64,000 nt of DNA from Serratia ficaria (GCF_900187015.1 NZ_LT906479.1:3410001-3474000); one strand, 5' to 3'. Counted from the first letter of the stretch, positions 41,437-51,855 are shown. Program-made: numbers and translations. Notes: a model not told the origin generated them from the letters alone.

Positions 41437-42627
41437 TTAACGGCTGTGGTGCTGCTGCAGCCGTTCGCTGCGGTAGAAGTTCAGCAGGCACCAGCCGAGG
41501 GCGATCAGCGCCAGCGGCGCGCCGACGAAGCCGATGTTGCCCATGCCGAGATGCAGGCTGACCTGGTTGCCCAGCAGCGCACCGCCGCCGATGCCGAAGT
41601 TGTACAGCCCGGAGTAGATCGACATCGCCACGTCGGTGGCGTCCGGCGCCAGGCTCAGCACCTTGGCCTGCATCGACAGGCCGATGGCCATGATCGCCAT
41701 GCCCCAGAAGATGCACAGCAGGGTCAGGTGGTTTTCATCGCCGGAGGCCGGCAGCAGCAGCAGCAGGCTCAGCGCCAGCAGCGCGATGGCGCCGATAAAG
41801 AATCCCGAAGGGAAACGTTCGCTGAAGCGGCTGAACAACAGGCTGCCGACGATGCCGGCGGCGCCGAACAGCAGCAGCATCAGGGTGGTGAAGTTCTCGG
41901 AAAGCCCGGCCACCGTCTGGATAAACGGCTCGATGTAGCTGTAGGCGGTGAAGTGCGCGGTCACCACGATGATGGTCAGCATATACAGGCTGACCAGCGC
42001 CGGGCGTTTGAACAGCACCGGCACGCTGGACAGCGAACCGGAATGTTCGCTTTTCAGCTCCGGCAACAGGCGCCACAGCAGCGCCAGCGCCAGGGTGGCG
42101 CATACCGCGATGCCGATAAAGGTCATGCGCCAACCGAGGATCTGGCCAACGACCCGCCCCAACGGCAGACCAAGCACCATCGCCAGCGCGGTGCCGCCGG
42201 CCAGCAGGCTCAATGCCTGGGCCTTCTTGCCCGCCGGGGCCACGCGGATCGCCAGCGACGCGGTGATCGACCAGAACACCGAGTGGGCCAACGCCACCCC
42301 GGCGCGCGAGATAACCAGCGTGGTGAAATTCCAGGCCACGGCGGTCAGCACGTGGCTGGCGATAAACAGCATGAACACCCCGATCAGCAGCTTGCGGCGC
42401 TCGATCTTGCTGGTCAGCAACATGCACACCAGCGAGGCGGCGGCGACGATCCAGGCGTAAATGGTGATGATCAGCCCGACCTGCTCGGTTTGCATCGAGA
42501 AGCTGGCGGCGATATCGCTCAGCAAACCGACCGGAATAAACTCGGTGGTGTTGAAAATAAAGGCCGAGACGGCAAGAATGACCACGCGCAACCAGGCGGT
42601 TGAGCGGGAGACGTTGGTGTGTTCCAT
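41437..42627 (-). CDS. sotB: sugar efflux transporter SotB-like
   Basis: A 396-residue MFS exporter closely resembling E. coli SotB/YdeA, which exports arabinose and IPTG. Shared stretches include [59 protein letters not shown] and [17 protein letters not shown]. The ATG at 42627 matches the family N-terminus, although no clear ribosome site is seen. Inner membrane. Confidence 0.87.
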   Translation of the reverse strand: MEHTNVSRSTAWLRVVILAVSAFIFNTTEFIPVGLLSDIAASFSMQTEQVGLIITIYAWIVAAASLVCMLLTSKIERRKLLIGVFMLFIASHVLTAVAWNFTTLVISRAGVALAHSVFWSITASLAIRVAPAGKKAQALSLLAGGTALAMVLGLPLGRVVGQILGWRMTFIGIAVCATLALALLWRLLPELKSEHSGSLSSVPVLFKRPALVSLYMLTIIVVTAHFTAYSYIEPFIQTVAGLSENFTTLMLLLFGAAGIVGSLLFSRFSERFPSGFFIGAIALLALSLLLLLPASGDENHLTLLCIFWGMAIMAIGLSMQAKVLSLAPDATDVAMSIYSGLYNFGIGGGALLGNQVSLHLGMGNIGFVGAPLALIALGWCLLNFYRSERLQQHHSR

Positions 42628-42768
42628 GGTAAACGGGGTCCGGACAGGTGCGGCAAGTAGCGATATTTTAACCAACTGGCGGGATAAATGCGATATGCGT
42701 CACATTTTTATTGTATGGAATTTTGTGATCCCCGTCCGCCGCGCCGGGCAGACGGGGATTAACAGGGA

Positions 42769-42888
42769 CTACCGGCTGAGGCTCTGCTGCAGGGCCGCCA
42801 CCGAAGTTCTCCAGCGCGAACACAAATGGTCGAGCATCGCCTCAAACGGCAGATGCCCCAGGCTATCGGTACAGAAAGACAGTTTCAT
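42769..42888 (-). pseudogene. collapsed sugar phosphate isomerase/epimerase
   Basis: Only 39 codons: MKLSFCTDSLGHLPFEAMLD is the characteristic start of xylose-isomerase-like TIM-barrel epimerases, which are normally ~280-340 residues. After HLC the sequence jumps to RWRTSVAALQQSLSR and a stop, which could be the gene's own C-terminus, so a large internal deletion is likely. A good AAGGA site precedes the ATG, and the frame follows the oxidoreductase gene by 15 bp, as an intact second gene of that operon would. Confidence 0.7.
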
Positions 42889-42903
42889 CGGTTATTCCTT
42901 AAA

Positions 42904-44082
42904 TCACTCGAAGTTGACCCAACGGGCGCCGCCGTCGGCGGAACGCACGCAGTTTTCGATCCAGCGCACCCCTTCCAGCCCGGCGTCGATATCCGGATAG
43001 ACCAGCTGCGCCAGCGCCTGCCGGTCGCCGCGATCGCTGGCGTCGATCGCCAGCGCGAACTTCAGGTAAATGTTGGCCCAGGATTCGGTCAGCCCTTCGG
43101 TATGCAGCACGCCCAGCCGCTCATAGGCGTTGCAGTCGTCGTTCAGATACGGCATGCCGCGATGCAGGGTCTGGCCCGGCAGCCCCTGCACCTCATAACG
43201 CAGCTCGCTGGGGTTGACGTCGCTCCACTCCAGGCTGGCCTTGCTGCCGACGATGCGAATGCGCTGGCTGCTCATGGCGCCGGCGTTGACCGAAGAGGCC
43301 CACATGCGCCCTACCGCGCCGTTGGCGTAACGCATCATTACCAGCGCGTTGTCCTCCAGCGGCGCGCGCGCAGGAATAAAGCTCTGGCGATCGCAGAGCA
43401 GCTCGCGGATTTGCATCTGCGGCATGATCAGCTGCGACATGTAGTAGGTGTGGGTAGAGAGATCGCCCAGCACGAAGCTGGGCCCGGCGACGCGCGGATC
43501 GACGCGCCATCGCTGCGCTTCGTTGACCTGGTCGCCGTCGTCGGTGGCGTTAAAACCGTGGGTGTACTGCAGATCCACCATGCGGATCTCGCCGATCTCG
43601 CCGGCGGCGATCATCGCGCGCATCTGCAGCAGCAGCGGGTGGCCGGAGAAACCGTAGGTCACGCCGACGATGCGGTTTTTTTCCGCCGCCAGCGCCTTGA
43701 TCTCGCGCGCCTCGCGGCTGGTGAAGAACAGCGGCTTTTCGCAGATGACGTGCAGCCCGGCCAGCAGCGCCGCGCGGGCAATCTCATAATGGGTGCCGTT
43801 CGGCGTGGCTATCGACACCACCTCGATACCGTCCTCGCGCTGCGCCTCCCGGCTGAACAGCAGGCGGTAATCGGCGTAGCAGCGATCGGCCGCCACGCCG
43901 AGGTTGACGCCGAATTCGCGGCCGCGCTCCGGCACGATATCGAACGCCCCGGCCACCAGCGCAAAGGCGGTGTTATCCCGCAGGGCCCCGCAGCGGTGTT
44001 TATACCCCACCTGCCCGAGCCGCCCGCCGCCCACCATCGCCCACCGCAACGGACGGGCTATTTTTCTTTCGCCATTCAACAT
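42904..44082 (-). CDS. Gfo/Idh/MocA-family sugar oxidoreductase
   Basis: A 392-residue NAD(P)-dependent dehydrogenase. The N-terminal Rossmann fold has WAMVGGGRLGQVG (residues ~14-26); IATPNGTHYEIARAALLAGLHVICEKPL contains the family's EKP catalytic lysine; a C-terminal alpha/beta domain follows. The family oxidises sugars and inositols. It heads a unit whose next gene is a collapsed epimerase, and is divergent from a LacI-type regulator across tandem operators, so it is a small sugar-use operon now partly broken. Confidence 0.88.
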   Translation of the reverse strand: MLNGERKIARPLRWAMVGGGRLGQVGYKHRCGALRDNTAFALVAGAFDIVPERGREFGVNLGVAADRCYADYRLLFSREAQREDGIEVVSIATPNGTHYEIARAALLAGLHVICEKPLFFTSREAREIKALAAEKNRIVGVTYGFSGHPLLLQMRAMIAAGEIGEIRMVDLQYTHGFNATDDGDQVNEAQRWRVDPRVAGPSFVLGDLSTHTYYMSQLIMPQMQIRELLCDRQSFIPARAPLEDNALVMMRYANGAVGRMWASSVNAGAMSSQRIRIVGSKASLEWSDVNPSELRYEVQGLPGQTLHRGMPYLNDDCNAYERLGVLHTEGLTESWANIYLKFALAIDASDRGDRQALAQLVYPDIDAGLEGVRWIENCVRSADGGARWVNFE

Positions 44083-44114
44083 GTCTGCTCCTGAATTCCG
44101 GGGATTGAATCAAA

Positions 44115-44130
44115 TTGCACCCGGGTGCAA
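44115..44130. promoter_or_regulatory. LacI-type operator 1
   Basis: TTGCACCCGGGTGCAA, a perfect 16-bp palindrome with central CG, 32 bp upstream of the oxidoreductase start. Likely bound by the divergently encoded LacI-family regulator. Confidence 0.8.
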
Positions 44131-44137
44131 AATTGGA

Positions 44138-44151
44138 TGCAACCGGGTGCA
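44138..44151. promoter_or_regulatory. LacI-type operator 2
   Basis: TGCAACCGGGTGCA, a one-mismatch copy of operator 1 with its centre 22 bp (two helical turns) away. Two in-phase sites suggest cooperative binding. Confidence 0.65.
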
Positions 44152-44423
44152 AAATCAGGTGGCAAATCGACCGTAAAACCAGAGCCACTTGCCGTGGACT
44201 ATTGGAGATGGCTAAAAATAAGTCAAATTCAGCGAGTGATATTTGCCCGCCAGGATCACAATTCGCACAAAAATACGCCGCACCGCGCCTGCCGGCTCTC
44301 ACGCCGGGAGGGCGCGGCGCGGCGGCGTCTCCCGCTTGGCGAAAGGCTGTGCTAATCTGTTGAACCTTACCGTTTTTTCAGAGCGGTATTTCAGCGACCC
44401 GAAGCGTTCACCGCGAGCGAAGG

Positions 44424-45458
44424 ATGATGGCGAAGAAACCCGGTTCTACCCCGCAAACGACGGCCCACAAGGCGACCGCCAGCGACGTGGCGGCCCGCGC
44501 CGGCGTCTCGAAATGGACGGTATCGCGCGCCTTTACCGACGGCGCGTCGATCTCCGAACATGCGCGGCTGCGGGTGCAGGCCGCGGCGCGCGAGCTCGGC
44601 TATCGCCCCAACCTGCTGGCGCGCAGCCTGTCGAAAAAAAGCACCCGCATCATCGGGCTGGTGGCGGACGAGCTGAAGAATCCGCACATCTTTCCGTTGC
44701 TGGATGAGGTCACCCGCCAGCTGCAAAGCCGCGGTTACATGGCGCTGCTGCTGAATATCACCTCGGAGGGCGATTATGAATCCGCCCTGACCCTGGCCGA
44801 CCAGATGCAGGTGGACGGGCTGCTGTTCCTCGGCACGGTGCTTAACGAGCGGCTGATCCGGCTGGCGCAGGATATTCATCGCATTCCGCTGGTGGTGCTC
44901 TACCGCTACAGCGAAAGCCCCTATATTCAGGTGCTGGCCACCAACGGCTACCAGGCCGGGCGCGAGATCGGCGAACTGTTTGCGCAGCAAGGCTACCGGC
45001 GCATCGGCTATCTGGCGGGGCCGATCAGTGAATCGACCCAGCTGCGGCGGCTCGACGGCTTTCGCGATGCGCTGGCGGAGCAGCGGCGCGAAGTCAGCCT
45101 GGTGCTGCAGGCGCCGCACTATCAGCGCCAATGCGGGCTGGATGCCGTGAGCGATTATCTGGCCGCCACCCCGCCGGCGCAGCGCGTCGAGGCCATTTTT
45201 TGCGAGAACGACATTCTGGCGATCGGCGCGATCGACGCCCTGCGCGCCACGCCGGGCGCCGCGCCGATCGCCGTGGTCGGCTTCGACGACATCGAGCTGG
45301 CGGCCTCCCCCAGCTACCAGCTGACCACCTACCGCCAGCCGATGCAGGCGCTGGTGGCCGACGGCATCCATTGCCTGACGCAGGCGTTTGAACCCGGCGG
45401 CCAGCGGCTGTATGCCGGCGAGCTGGTCATTCGGCGCTCGCACCTTAACAAGCAATAG
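44424..45458 (+). CDS. LacI-family transcriptional regulator
   Basis: A 344-residue regulator with HTH and hinge ATASDVAARAGVSKWTVSRAF and YRPNLLARSLSKKSTRIIGLV, then a periplasmic-binding-like sugar domain (AIFCENDILAIGAIDAL, VVGFDDIELAASPSYQLTTYRQP). An AGCGAAGGA ribosome site precedes the ATG. It is divergent from the Gfo/Idh/MocA gene, with two operators nearer to that gene than to its own start, so it probably represses the oxidoreductase operon in response to a sugar. Confidence 0.9.
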   Translation: MMAKKPGSTPQTTAHKATASDVAARAGVSKWTVSRAFTDGASISEHARLRVQAAARELGYRPNLLARSLSKKSTRIIGLVADELKNPHIFPLLDEVTRQLQSRGYMALLLNITSEGDYESALTLADQMQVDGLLFLGTVLNERLIRLAQDIHRIPLVVLYRYSESPYIQVLATNGYQAGREIGELFAQQGYRRIGYLAGPISESTQLRRLDGFRDALAEQRREVSLVLQAPHYQRQCGLDAVSDYLAATPPAQRVEAIFCENDILAIGAIDALRATPGAAPIAVVGFDDIELAASPSYQLTTYRQPMQALVADGIHCLTQAFEPGGQRLYAGELVIRRSHLNKQ

Positions 45459-45502
45459 CGTCAAAAGACGGCGGAAAGCCCGGTTACTGATTCGAGGTCA
45501 CT

Positions 45503-46189
45503 ATGTCAGCTATTTACGATTGGTCGGTGCTTGCGTTGCGCAAGGTTTACGATCGCCGCATCCATAGCGCGCCGGTGCTGGACAGCACCGCGCTGTTCCC
45601 CGATGCGCAGCGCTTTATCGCCCACTGGCGGCAGATCCGCGACGAAGCGCTGACCGTCGCCGAAGATCTGCGAAACATTCCGCGATTCCACGAAATCATG
45701 AGCGAACAGGCGTCGATCTCCGCCAACGACGCGCGCGACTGGCGCATGTTCATCATGCAGGCCTACGGCCACCCCATTCCCCGCAATCTGGCGCGCTGCC
45801 CGGCGCTGGCCGGCATTATCGCCGCTTCACCGGACGTGCTGTCCGCCTCGCTGTCCTTTCTGGCGCCCGGTAAGCGGGTGCCGGCGCACCGCGGCCCGTT
45901 CCGCGGCATCCTGCGCGGTTATCTGGTGCTGGACATGCCCACGCGCGAGGACGGTTCGCCCGCGGCGGTGCTGAAGGTCGACGGGCGGGAGTATCGCCTG
46001 CGCGAGGGGGAGTTCATGCTGTGGGACGATACCTTCGAACACGAGGTGTGGAACGACAGCGAACGGGTGCGCACCGTGCTGCTGCTGGACGTTCGCCGCC
46101 GCGATTTACCCGGCGGGCTGCGGCTGCTTTCCCGCGCCATCATCGCGCTGGTGCGGCTGAACGTGCGCTGGATCCAGCGCACGTTCTAG
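45503..46189 (+). CDS. aspartyl/asparaginyl beta-hydroxylase-family protein
   Basis: A 228-residue Fe(II)/2-oxoglutarate dioxygenase-like protein (PF05118), the family that includes LpxO lipid A hydroxylase and eukaryotic AspH. The iron ligands appear as the His in VPAHRGPFRGILRGYL and in FEHEVWNDSERVRTVLL, with Arg for 2-oxoglutarate. The N-terminal WSVLALRKVYDRRI and the C-terminal LLSRAIIALVRLNVRW may lie at the membrane. An LpxO-like role is possible but not shown. Convergent with livF. Confidence 0.82.
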   Translation: MSAIYDWSVLALRKVYDRRIHSAPVLDSTALFPDAQRFIAHWRQIRDEALTVAEDLRNIPRFHEIMSEQASISANDARDWRMFIMQAYGHPIPRNLARCPALAGIIAASPDVLSASLSFLAPGKRVPAHRGPFRGILRGYLVLDMPTREDGSPAAVLKVDGREYRLREGEFMLWDDTFEHEVWNDSERVRTVLLLDVRRRDLPGGLRLLSRAIIALVRLNVRWIQRTF

Positions 46190-46193
46190 GCGG

Positions 46194-46910
46194 TTACCCG
46201 CCGCCCAGATAGGCCTTTCTCACCTCCTGATTGTTGAGCAACTCTTCGCCGCTGCCGCTCAGGCGGATCTGGCCGTTGACCATCACGTAGCCGCGATCCG
46301 AGAGCTTCAGCGCATGGTTGGCGTTCTGCTCCACCAGGAACAGCGTCATGCCGCTGCGGGTCAGCTCGCGCAGGGTGCCGAAGATCTGTTTGACGACGAT
46401 CGGCGCCAATCCGAGGCTGGGTTCGTCCAGCAGCAGCAGTTTGGGCCGGCTCATCAGCGCCCGGGCGATCGCCAGCATCTGCTGTTCGCCGCCGGACATG
46501 GTCATCGCCCGCTGGTTGCGCCGCTCCTTCAGCCGCGGAAACAGCTCGAACATCCGCTGCAGATCCTCCTGCAGATAGCGATTGCCGACGGTAATGGTGC
46601 CCATCAGCAGGTTTTCCTCCACGCTCATGTCCGGGAAGATGCGCCGCCCCTCCGGCGCCTGCGCGATGCCGCTGCTGGCGACAAAATGGGTAGAGCGGCG
46701 GCTGATGTCTTCGCCGCGAAACAGGATCTGCCCGCCGCTGATGCGCGGCTGGCCGAAGATAGACATCAGCAGCGTGGATTTGCCCGCGCCGTTGGCGCCG
46801 ATCAGCGCCACCGTTTCCCCTTCGTTCACCTGCAGCGACACCTGCTGCAGCGCCTGGATCGGGCCGTAAAACACGTCGACATCGCGAAATTCCAGCATCG
46901 CCTCACTCAT
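46194..46910 (-). CDS. livF: branched-chain amino acid ABC ATPase LivF
   Basis: A 238-residue ABC ATPase with GANGAGKSTL, MSGGEQQMLAIARALM and LLLDEPSLGLAP. The LivF-type signature QQML and length (E. coli: 237) are clear. Final gene of livJHMGF; overlaps livG by four bases (ATGA). Confidence 0.94.
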   Translation of the reverse strand: MSEAMLEFRDVDVFYGPIQALQQVSLQVNEGETVALIGANGAGKSTLLMSIFGQPRISGGQILFRGEDISRRSTHFVASSGIAQAPEGRRIFPDMSVEENLLMGTITVGNRYLQEDLQRMFELFPRLKERRNQRAMTMSGGEQQMLAIARALMSRPKLLLLDEPSLGLAPIVVKQIFGTLRELTRSGMTLFLVEQNANHALKLSDRGYVMVNGQIRLSGSGEELLNNQEVRKAYLGGG

Positions 46911-47782
46911 CCCGCCAACTCCTCTTCGTCCGCGCCAAGGTAGGCGGCTATCACCGCATCGTTATGCTGGATCTCTTGCGGAGTGCCGCGGGCGATCACG
47001 TCGCCGTGATCGAGCACGATCACCCGATCGGAGATCTCCATCACCATCCCCATGTCATGCTCAATCAGCAGCACCGTAATGCCGTGATGCTGGCGCAGAA
47101 AGCGGATAATGCGGCTCAGCGTGGCCGTTTCGACCGGGTTCAGCCCGGCGGCCGGCTCGTCGAGGCAGATCATCTCCGGCGTGGTGCACATGGCGCGGGC
47201 GATCTCCAGCCGCCGCTGTTGGCCGTACGACATCTCCCCCGCCAGGCGATTGGCGCAGTCCGCCAGATCCACTACCTCCAGCCAGTAGAAGGCGCGATCC
47301 AGCGCCTCGTTCTCCGCCTTGCGGTAGCCCGGGGTATTCAGCACCCCGGCGATCAGGTTGCGGTTGCTCAGCATGTGCTGGGCCACCAGCAGGTTCTCCA
47401 CCACCGACATCTCGCGGAACAGCCGAATATTCTGGAAGGTGCGCGCCAGCCCGGCGCGGTTGACCAGATGGGTGCCGCCGAACATCTTGTAATACAGCCG
47501 CGAGCCCAGCCGCTTCGGGTTCACCCAGTCGCCGGCGCGAAACTTCTGCCCCAGCACCTGGATCACGTCGGTCGGCCGCTTGTGGGTATTCAGCAAAATT
47601 GCCCCGCCGGTGGCGCGATAAAACCCGGTCAGGCAGTTGAATACCGTGGTTTTTCCGGCGCCGTTGGGGCCGATCAGGGCGGTGATGGATCCGCGCTCCA
47701 CCGCCAGATTGACGTCGTTCAGCGCCTTGATGCCGCCGAAGCGCATCATCAGATGTTCCACCTGCAGGATGGCGTCGCTCAT
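46907..47782 (-). CDS. livG: branched-chain amino acid ABC ATPase LivG, with insertion
   Basis: A 291-residue ABC ATPase (E. coli LivG: 255). Walker A GPNGAGKTT, signature MSYGQQRRLEIARA and Walker B MICLDEPAAGLNP are intact. The extra ~35 residues form a segment between GGAILL and RAGLARTFQNIRLF, just before the Q-loop (HKRPTDVIQVLGQKF ... KMFGGTHLVN). The frame is continuous, so it is an insertion variant, not an error. Coupled to livF and livM by ATGA overlaps. Confidence 0.92.
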   Translation of the reverse strand: MSDAILQVEHLMMRFGGIKALNDVNLAVERGSITALIGPNGAGKTTVFNCLTGFYRATGGAILLNTHKRPTDVIQVLGQKFRAGDWVNPKRLGSRLYYKMFGGTHLVNRAGLARTFQNIRLFREMSVVENLLVAQHMLSNRNLIAGVLNTPGYRKAENEALDRAFYWLEVVDLADCANRLAGEMSYGQQRRLEIARAMCTTPEMICLDEPAAGLNPVETATLSRIIRFLRQHHGITVLLIEHDMGMVMEISDRVIVLDHGDVIARGTPQEIQHNDAVIAAYLGADEEELAG

Positions 47783-49065
47783 GGCGCCACCCCCTTGCGG
47801 GCGGCGAAGCTGGCGCGGCTGATGCGCACCAGCCCGCGCGGCCGCCAGATCATCATCGCCACCATCAACACGCCGAACAGCAGCACCCGGTATTCGGCGA
47901 AGCTGCGCAGCAGTTCGGGCGCCACCGTCAGCACGAAGGCCGCCAGCACCACGCCGATGGTTGAGCCCATGCCGCCGAGCACCACGATCGCCAGGATCAG
48001 CGCCGATTCGAAGAAGGTGAACGAGGTCGGGTTAACGAACCCCTGATAGGTGGCGAAAAACACCCCGGCCAGCCCGGCGGTGGAGGCGCCGAGCATAAAG
48101 GCCGACAGCTTCACCAGCACGTGGTTCAGGCCGAGGGAGCGGCAGGCGATCTCGTCTTCGCGCAGCGCTTCCCAGGCGCGGCCGATCGGCATGCGCGTCA
48201 GGCGGTGCTTGATGTACAGCACCAGCAGCACCACCAGGAACAGCACCGCGTAGATAAAGACGAACTTCAGGTTGGGGTTATAGGTGATGCCGAGGAACTC
48301 GTGGATCGGCACGCCGCCGTCCTTGGCCCGCCGGCCGAACTCCAGGCCGAACAGGGTCGGCGCCGGCACCGAGATGCCGTTGGGGCCGCCGGTCAGCGAC
48401 ATCCAGTTGTTCAGCACCAGCCGGATGATTTCGCCGAACCCCAGGGTGACGATGGCCAGATAATCGCCGTGCATGCGCAGCACCGGGAAACCCAGCAGCG
48501 CGCCCGCCAGCGCCGCCATCAGCGCCCCCAGCGGCAGCATCGCCCAGAACCCCAGCCCCAGATACTGGTAGCCCAGCGCCAGCCCGTAGGCGCCGATGGC
48601 GTAAAACGCCACGTAGCCCAGATCCAGCAGCCCGGCCAACCCGACCACGATGTTCAGCCCCAGCCCGAGCAGCACGTAGATCAGCCCGAGGATCGCCACC
48701 GTCAGCAGGTATTTGGTGGCGATGAAGGGAAACAGCAGCGCGATCGCCGCCATCAGCGGGATGATCCAGCGCAGGCTGGACTTGTAGCCCAGCGGCCGCA
48801 CGTATACGCCGTCGTTGCCGCCGTCGAAGCGCGCCAGCACCTTGCGCCCGGAGGCGGTTTGCAGGAACAGGCTCAGCAGCAAACGCCCCGCCGCCACCGC
48901 CGCGATGATCCACACCAGCCGGTGCGGTTCGACGTTAAAGCTGTAGCCGTTCAGCACGATGCCGACGATCGGCCCGAACACGATCAGGGCGATCAGCCCG
49001 GCCAATACGGCGTCCAACAGGCTGCGTTTAATATCCAGCCCGGAATTCATGACAGATTGCGACAT
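47779..49065 (-). CDS. livM: branched-chain amino acid ABC permease LivM
   Basis: A 428-residue inner-membrane permease with ~10 membrane segments; LGLGLNIVVGLAGLLDLGYVAFYAIGAY and RAWEALREDEIACRSLGLN (ATPase-contact loop) are typical of LivM. The ATG at 49065 is preferred because AGGGAG lies six bases upstream; a GTG at 49080 would sit within that ribosome site. E. coli LivM is 425 residues. Confidence 0.93.
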   Translation of the reverse strand: MSQSVMNSGLDIKRSLLDAVLAGLIALIVFGPIVGIVLNGYSFNVEPHRLVWIIAAVAAGRLLLSLFLQTASGRKVLARFDGGNDGVYVRPLGYKSSLRWIIPLMAAIALLFPFIATKYLLTVAILGLIYVLLGLGLNIVVGLAGLLDLGYVAFYAIGAYGLALGYQYLGLGFWAMLPLGALMAALAGALLGFPVLRMHGDYLAIVTLGFGEIIRLVLNNWMSLTGGPNGISVPAPTLFGLEFGRRAKDGGVPIHEFLGITYNPNLKFVFIYAVLFLVVLLVLYIKHRLTRMPIGRAWEALREDEIACRSLGLNHVLVKLSAFMLGASTAGLAGVFFATYQGFVNPTSFTFFESALILAIVVLGGMGSTIGVVLAAFVLTVAPELLRSFAEYRVLLFGVLMVAMMIWRPRGLVRISRASFAARKGVAP

Positions 49066-49076
49066 GGTTTTCTCCC

Positions 49077-49991
<915 letters not shown>

Positions 49992-50058
49992 AAATAAGCA
50001 GTCTCGCCTGGTGAGGCCGCAAACGAAATCCGACGCGGCCCAAAGGAAGTATCGGAAC

Positions 50059-50081
50059 GGATCCGCCCGATGCGCGGATCC
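50059..50081. repeat. hairpin between livJ and livH
   Basis: Perfect 8-bp inverted repeat GGATCCGC / GCGGATCC with a seven-base loop in the intercistronic space. Probably affects mRNA stability or read-through so that the binding protein outnumbers the permease. Confidence 0.6.
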
Positions 50082-50100
50082 ATAACTGGCATTTCTCCAA

Positions 50101-50150
50101 TGGATTCCAAGCTGCGGCCAACGACGCCGCAGCCTGAAAGACGCAGGCGA
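50101..50150. repeat. ERIC-like palindromic remnant after livJ
   Basis: TTCCAAGCTGCGGCC ... GCCGCAGCCTGAAAGACG resembles the joined ERIC ends seen at 5673-5730. It forms a hairpin directly after the livJ stop codon. Confidence 0.45.
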
Positions 50151-50153
50151 AAG

Positions 50154-51272
50154 TTAGAGCTGGTGATATTTCCCTTTGTCGTCCCATTGATAGACCACGT
50201 AATCCGAGACTTTCAGGTCGCCCTTCTGGTCCCAGGCCTTTTTGCCCATGACGGTATCCACGTCGTGCGACTTCAGCCATTCGCTGGCCTTGGCGCTGTC
50301 TTTGCCGCCGGTGGCGCCGAAGGCGGCGGCGATCGCCTGAATGGAGGCGTAGGAGTAGAGGGTGTAGCCTTCCGGCTCAAAGCCGCTGGCGCGGAACTTG
50401 GCGATCACCGCCTTGCCGTCCGGGATTTGGCGCGGGTCGTTGCCGAAGGTCATCAGCACGCCGTTGGTGTACTGCGGCCCGCCGGCGGCGGTCACCAGCT
50501 CTTCGGTCACGATGCAGTCGCCGGAGAAGAACTTGGCGGTGACGCCCTGCTCGCGCATCTGGCGCACCAGCGGCCCGGCTTCCGGATGGCAGCCGCCGAA
50601 GTAGACGACGTCCGGCTTGACCGAGGCGATTTTGGTGACCAGCGCGTTGAAGTCTTTTTCGCCGCGCGACAGCCCCTCATACAGCACCTCTTTCACCCCG
50701 CGCTTGTTCATCGCCGCCCTGGCGGCGTCCGCCAGCCCCTGGCCGTAGGTGTCTTTGTCGTGGATCACCGCGATGCGCTTGGCCTTTAGCGTATCCAGCA
50801 TGTAGTTGGTGGCGATCACCCCTTGCTGATCGTCGCGGCCGCACATGCGGAACATGCCGGTCATGCCCCGCTCGGTGATCTGCGGGTTGGTGGAGCCGGG
50901 GGTGATGGCGATGATGCCGGCCTCGTCATACACCTCGGAGGCCGGCATGGTGGAAGACGAGCAGAAATGCCCCACCACCGCTGACACCTTGTCCTGATCG
51001 ACCAGACGGTTGGCGACCGCCACCGCCTGTTTCGGTTCGCAGGCGTCATCCCCCTGCACCAGTTTGATTTTTTCCCCTTTAATCCCGCCGGCGGCGTTGA
51101 TGTCCGCCGCCGCCTGCGAAGCCCCGCGCCAGTACTGATCGCCATAGGTGGCGTTAGGCCCGGAGAACGGCCCGGCGACGCCGATAACGATATCCGCCTG
51201 GGCGGTGAAAGCGGTTCCTAAACAACCGATAAGCAGAGCAGCGAGCGGACTTTTAATCAATTTTGATGACAT
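50154..51272 (-). CDS. livJ: branched-chain amino acid-binding protein LivJ
   Basis: A 372-residue periplasmic binding protein. The start at 51272 (GAGGA upstream) gives a signal peptide ending TAFTAQA; the mature protein begins DIVIGVAGPFSGPNATYGDQ. GDDACEPKQAVAVANRLV with its disulfide cysteine, VVGHFCSSSTMPASEVYDEAGI and ITPGSTNP are typical of LivJ/LivK/BraC. First gene of the liv operon; only one binding protein is present. Confidence 0.94.
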   Translation of the reverse strand: MSSKLIKSPLAALLIGCLGTAFTAQADIVIGVAGPFSGPNATYGDQYWRGASQAAADINAAGGIKGEKIKLVQGDDACEPKQAVAVANRLVDQDKVSAVVGHFCSSSTMPASEVYDEAGIIAITPGSTNPQITERGMTGMFRMCGRDDQQGVIATNYMLDTLKAKRIAVIHDKDTYGQGLADAARAAMNKRGVKEVLYEGLSRGEKDFNALVTKIASVKPDVVYFGGCHPEAGPLVRQMREQGVTAKFFSGDCIVTEELVTAAGGPQYTNGVLMTFGNDPRQIPDGKAVIAKFRASGFEPEGYTLYSYASIQAIAAAFGATGGKDSAKASEWLKSHDVDTVMGKKAWDQKGDLKVSDYVVYQWDDKGKYHQL

Positions 51273-51690
51273 CGTTGTTTTCCTCAGCACTGTTTTAGCG
51301 GAACGCCCGGGGGCGCAGAGCACGTCACTTTATGTGTAGACGGGGAAAATAATTTGCGTGAGAGCACAGTCGCATTACCCAAAATTAAGTAAGCAAAAAT
51401 CCAGCCATTGTGACGGCCAATACATATTTTTTGCTTATTCATCGTACATATAAGTTGCCGCCCCGGCGATCCGGCGCGATGCGGGGGCCGTGGCGCCGGG
51501 CAGGCAGCGCGGCGACACGCGCGGAAGGCGTGTGGAGTGCCGGCGCCGCACCATAAATGTGCAGCGCCGGGTGCAGGGCGCGGCAGCGCTTTTTTGTCGG
51601 CAAAATCACCGCATAACCGCGATGAATGCCGAAAAACAGCGCAAGGTGCTCATTCTGTCAGCAAACGCGCTTTTTTCACGGTTTAGCGCT
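51273..51690. other. intergenic region livJ-tRNA-Asn
   Basis: About 420 bp without a convincing gene. The livJ side is AT-rich (probable promoter, 51330-51450). The middle is unusually G/C-rich with several short palindromes, and GCGC-GGCA-GCGC followed by TTTTTT (51578-51595) looks like an intrinsic plus-strand terminator for an unidentified short transcript. Confidence 0.4.
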
Positions 51691-51719
51691 TTGACAAAGC
51701 CCGGCGGCGTCGCTATTAT
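51691..51719 (+). promoter_or_regulatory. sigma-70 promoter of tRNA-Asn (copy 2)
   Basis: -35 TTGACA (51691-51696), 17-bp spacer, -10 TATTAT (51714-51719), and the same CGCCCC discriminator as copy 1. Confidence 0.88.
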
Positions 51720-51737
51720 TCGCCCCGTTCACACGAT

Positions 51738-51813
51738 TCCTCTGTAGTTCAGTCGGTAGAACGGCGGACTGTTAATCCGTATGTCACTGGTTCGAGTCCA
51801 GTCAGAGGAGCCA
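51738..51813 (+). tRNA. tRNA-Asn (GTT), second copy
   Basis: Identical over all 76 bases to 29198-29273, with encoded CCA and GTT anticodon. An AT-rich island begins shortly after it, so this gene is the likely integration site. Confidence 0.98.
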
Positions 51814-51820
51814 TATTAGA

Positions 51821-51855
51821 AAAGCCCGCTTAAGGAAACTTAAGCGGGCTTTTTG
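51821..51855 (+). terminator. intrinsic terminator after tRNA-Asn copy 2
   Basis: AAAGCCCGCTTAAG-GAAA-CTTAAGCGGGCTTT followed by TT: a 14-bp perfect stem and GAAA loop. Confidence 0.92.
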
